The notes under the pieces were generated by a model that did not search any database, was not told where the DNA came from, and worked only from the letters and a program-made list of their open reading frames with translations. Positions 8,152 through 9,007 of a stretch of DNA of 9,007 nucleotides are shown here, one piece after another (the first letter of the stretch is position 1; each line of letters opens with the position of its first letter). Source of the stretch: Clostridia bacterium (GTDB lineage: Bacteria > Bacillota > Clostridia > Christensenellales > UBA1242); the NCBI GenBank assembly GCA_900766395.1, contig CAAFWB010000123.1, forward strand, positions 1 through 9,007. The letters are read 5' to 3'. A program made the position numbers and the translations under genes.

Positions 8152-8358
8152 CTAGTATTTTTCTTTCCCAAGAAGATAATCACAAGTCGTGTCAAAAAAA
8201 TCACTCAGTTTTAACAGCATGTCAAGTGAAGGTTCTCTGATGCCTTGTTCATAATTTGAGTATGCACTAACCGATACTCCAAGGTAATCCGCAACTTCTT
8301 TTTGCGACACTCCATTTTCTTTTCTTAATCTTTTCAATCTTTCTTTTATTTTAGTCAT
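8152..8358 (-). CDS. XRE-family helix-turn-helix transcriptional repressor
   Basis: A 68-residue protein that is almost entirely one Cro/CI-type HTH domain (HTH_3). Helix 2 is SQKEVADYLG (18-27), followed by the recognition helix SVSAYSNYEQG (29-39), REPSLDMLLKLSDFF (41-55) and the closing DYLLGKE, all typical of stand-alone phage-like or toxin-antitoxin-type regulators. There is no ligand-binding or protease domain, so it should act as a simple DNA-binding dimer. The start is fixed by GAGG (8367-8364), 5 nt from the ATG. It is divergent from the Cys-rich gene across 69 bp holding two 13-bp palindromes, one next to its own ribosome binding site, so it probably represses both itself and its neighbour. 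The zinc-ribbon gene follows 44 nt downstream. No integrase, toxin or phage structural gene is visible. Confidence 0.93.
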   Translation of the reverse strand: MTKIKERLKRLRKENGVSQKEVADYLGVSVSAYSNYEQGIREPSLDMLLKLSDFFDTTCDYLLGKEKY

Positions 8359-8371
8359 ATCAACCTCAATA

Positions 8372-8384
8372 ACACATTTTGTGT
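8372..8384. promoter_or_regulatory. Operator-like palindrome O1, XRE side
   Basis: ACACA-TTT-TGTGT is a 13-bp palindrome with perfect 5-bp arms. It lies 14 bp upstream of the XRE start codon and adjoins that gene's Shine-Dalgarno, where bound protein would block XRE transcription. It matches O2 at 11 of 13 positions (shared form ACACAWTTYGTGT). Recognition by the adjacent XRE protein is inferred from position and symmetry. Confidence 0.65.
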
Positions 8385-8392
8385 ATTTTTAG

Positions 8393-8421
8393 TTGACATT
8401 ACACAATTCGTGTAATATTTT
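8393..8421 (+). promoter_or_regulatory. Promoter of the Cys-rich gene
   Basis: A consensus -35 TTGACA (8393-8398), a 17-bp spacer, and -10 TATTTT (8416-8421, 4/6). The spacer is operator O2. Initiation about 7 nt after the -10 falls on the A of the ATG at 8428, and no Shine-Dalgarno precedes that codon, so a leaderless mRNA is predicted. A different -10 (TAATAT at 8413-8418) would need an unusually short 14-bp spacer. Confidence 0.65.
8398..8416. promoter_or_regulatory. Operator-like palindrome O2, inside the Cys-rich gene promoter
   Basis: ATTACAC-AATTC-GTGTAAT is a palindrome with perfect 7-bp arms; its 13-bp core (8401-8413) matches O1. It fills the spacer between the -35 and -10 boxes of the right-hand promoter, so a bound repressor would exclude RNA polymerase. 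Centres of O1 and O2 are 29 bp apart. The longer arms suggest O2 is the tighter site. Confidence 0.7.
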
Positions 8422-8427
8422 ATTTTT

Positions 8428-8703
8428 ATGAATAAATGCAAAGATTGTTCGAATTTCCAACAAAACTACGGAATATCTATTGATGGAGTGTATGAAAAAC
8501 CCCATGGAATGTGTGTATGTTGGACAAAAAAAGAAAAACTGCAACATATTGATAATTATTGCGAAAACTTTAACCCAAGGAATGTTGATAAATTGGGAAA
8601 TGAATTATTGATAATTGAAAATCAAAAATCAATACAATCTTTGTTGATTACAAATAACATGTTAATTGACAGATATTTGAAGCAAACAAAAACAACTCTT
8701 TAG
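8428..8703 (+). CDS. Small Cys-rich hypothetical protein under XRE control
   Basis: A 91-residue protein, function not recognised. The first half is Cys-rich: C4-K-D-C7, then C29-V-C31, then C45 in an NYCENF context, a pattern suggesting a small metal (zinc) site and seen in short hypothetical proteins of phages and mobile elements. The second half (about 53-91) has no Cys and looks helical and amphipathic (LLIIENQKSIQSLLITNNMLIDRYLK), possibly a dimerisation helix. The ATG at 8428 is the only sensible start, since the next Met lies within the Cys cluster; no Shine-Dalgarno is present. It is divergent from the XRE gene and its promoter contains operator O2, so it is probably the controlled target. 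Base composition is markedly AT-rich: positions 8521-8640 hold 30 G/C in 120, against 30 in 60 at 6901-6960 within the ATPase. A role as antirepressor or accessory protein is speculation. Confidence 0.72.
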   Translation: MNKCKDCSNFQQNYGISIDGVYEKPHGMCVCWTKKEKLQHIDNYCENFNPRNVDKLGNELLIIENQKSIQSLLITNNMLIDRYLKQTKTTL

Positions 8704-8729
8704 CAATTAATAAAAGTTTTTATTTCAAA

Positions 8730-8749
8730 CCCCCGACCGCCCACCCCCC
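8730..8749. other. C-rich tract (G-rich on the minus strand)
   Basis: In this AT-rich region 8730-8749 contains only C apart from two G and two A, giving C runs of 5, 2, 3 and 6. The minus strand could form a weak two-tetrad G-quadruplex but lacks four separate runs of three G. It leads directly into the left arm of the terminator stem. Confidence 0.5.
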
Positions 8750-8774
8750 ATGAGCAAAATCATGGGGTGTTTTT
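8746..8774 (+). terminator. Intrinsic terminator of the Cys-rich gene
   Basis: CCCCATGA (8746-8753), loop GCAAAA (8754-8759) and TCATGGGG (8760-8767) form a perfect 8-bp stem. It is followed by TG and a run of T (8770-8774). The C-rich flank (8741-8745) allows extra or slipped pairing with GGGGTG. It stands 42 bp behind the stop codon of the Cys-rich gene. Confidence 0.82.
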
Positions 8775-8808
8775 CTATCAAAACTTATTATAAAAAAATT
8801 CTTTCTAC

Positions 8809-8839
8809 AAGAGTTATGGCATTCTTTGCCTTAACTCTT
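8809..8839. repeat. Hairpin with perfect 8-bp arms
   Basis: AAGAGTTA (8809-8816) pairs with TAACTCTT (8832-8839). After a T/T mismatch, GGC (8818-8820) pairs with GCC (8828-8830), leaving a 7-nt loop ATTCTTT. It is followed by CTTGATTG, so it is not a typical terminator. It stands 16 bp left of the larger hairpin. Confidence 0.6.
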
Positions 8840-8855
8840 CTTGATTGCCTAACTG

Positions 8856-8937
8856 CATAAACAACAAAATTATGTCAAGTGTTTGGAAACAAGCGTTTTC
8901 AAATTCACTTGCACTTGACATTCGTTTTGTGTTTATG
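8856..8937. ncRNA. Long imperfect hairpin: candidate structured RNA or palindromic element
   Basis: Four stacked helices were read by eye. CATAAACA (8856-8863) pairs with TGTTTATG (8930-8937). CAAAA (8865-8869) pairs with TTTTG (8925-8929). ATGTCAAGTG (8872-8881) pairs with CACTTGACAT (8912-8921). TTTGGAAAC (8882-8890) pairs with GTTTTCAAA (8895-8903), with one G-U pair and an AAGC loop. Interruptions are a single bulged A, a 2/3 internal loop and an 8-nt bulge (8904-8911) that repeats CACTTG. In total 32 of 82 positions pair with the other arm. No reading frame occupies it, and no T-tract follows. Each 10-bp arm contains an outward-facing TTGACA. It may be a structured RNA, a MITE-like or other palindromic element, or a regulatory site; the class is unresolved. 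Confidence 0.5.
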
Positions 8938-8956
8938 TAAATAAAATAGTTTAAAA

Positions 8957-9007
8957 GAGATATCTCGCCAAGGGTCGACACTTCGAAGTCGACTGCTCGA
9001 TATGACA
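8957..9007. repeat. Candidate dispersed palindromic repeat, cut by window edge
   Basis: Dense in palindromes: GAGATATCTC (8957-8966), GTCGAC (8974-8979), ACTTCGAAGT (8980-8989) and GTCGAC again (8988-8993), ending in CGATATGACA. The two GTCGAC can pair around an 8-nt loop. Read on the minus strand it begins TGTCATATCGAGC and ends GAGATATCTC. That layout recalls the TGTCAT-(x)-TCGAG type of intergenic repeat found in many copies in some bacterial genomes, which is a recollection, not a search result. Its relatively GC-rich, TaqI/SalI-site-rich composition contrasts with the A/T-rich surroundings. The element probably continues beyond the right edge. Confidence 0.5.

Noticed and set aside
8152..8703. 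Classical toxin-antitoxin pair (XRE antitoxin plus toxin)
   Set aside because: The partner gene is divergent rather than in an operon with the XRE gene, is Cys-rich, and shows no HigB, RelE, HipA or other toxin motif.
8730..8749. Strong G-quadruplex on the minus strand
   Set aside because: Only three runs of three or more G are separable, so a stable three-tetrad quadruplex is not supported.
8856..8937. Long hairpin considered as a terminator or tRNA
   Set aside because: It is followed by TAAATAAAATAG rather than T residues, and there is no cloverleaf, T-loop or CCA-like end.
1..9007. CRISPR array, rRNA, tRNA or transposase
   Set aside because: No regularly spaced direct repeats, no recognisable RNA gene and no transposase or integrase motifs were seen on either strand.

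Overview
The window looks like a chromosomal stretch from a low-GC bacterium using the standard code, most likely an uncultured Firmicutes/Bacillota-type lineage. This is inference from AT-rich intergenic DNA, AGGA-type ribosome binding sites, a lipoprotein signal on a very large repeat protein and a CtpE-like P-type ATPase; no rRNA or other taxonomic marker is present.

Layout. (1) Positions 1-4738, minus strand: one uninterrupted reading frame that runs off the left edge. It encodes a giant surface lipoprotein: signal peptide with lipobox Cys23, a BIG2-like domain, then about 17 Ig/FN3-like repeats averaging about 87 residues. All repeats lie in one frame. (2) Positions 4739-5289: a very AT-rich divergent intergenic region holding both outward promoters, a perfect 8+1+8 palindrome, and a 10-mer direct repeat of 11-bp period. 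(3) Positions 5290-7644, plus strand: a complete 784-residue cation P-type ATPase of the CtpE-like group. (4) Positions 7643-7671: a compact bidirectional terminator serving the convergent ATPase and a 145-residue zinc-ribbon protein on the minus strand. (5) Positions 7670-8703: a small accessory module. The zinc-ribbon protein and an XRE repressor are on the minus strand, and a divergent 91-residue Cys-rich protein is on the plus strand. The XRE/Cys-rich spacer carries two near-identical 13-bp palindromes, one inside the promoter of the Cys-rich gene, so a repressor-controlled switch is likely. These genes appear more AT-rich than the ATPase, consistent with separate acquisition. (6) Positions 8704-9007: no gene seen, but dense structure: a C-rich tract, a terminator, an 8-bp-arm hairpin, an exceptionally long imperfect hairpin (8856-8937), and at the right edge part of what looks like a dispersed palindromic repeat.

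The lipoprotein and ATPase are housekeeping or surface genes with no evident functional link. The part most worth following up is the right-hand 1.3 kb: the XRE switch with two operators, two genes that may be translated from leaderless transcripts, and the structured non-coding region behind them.
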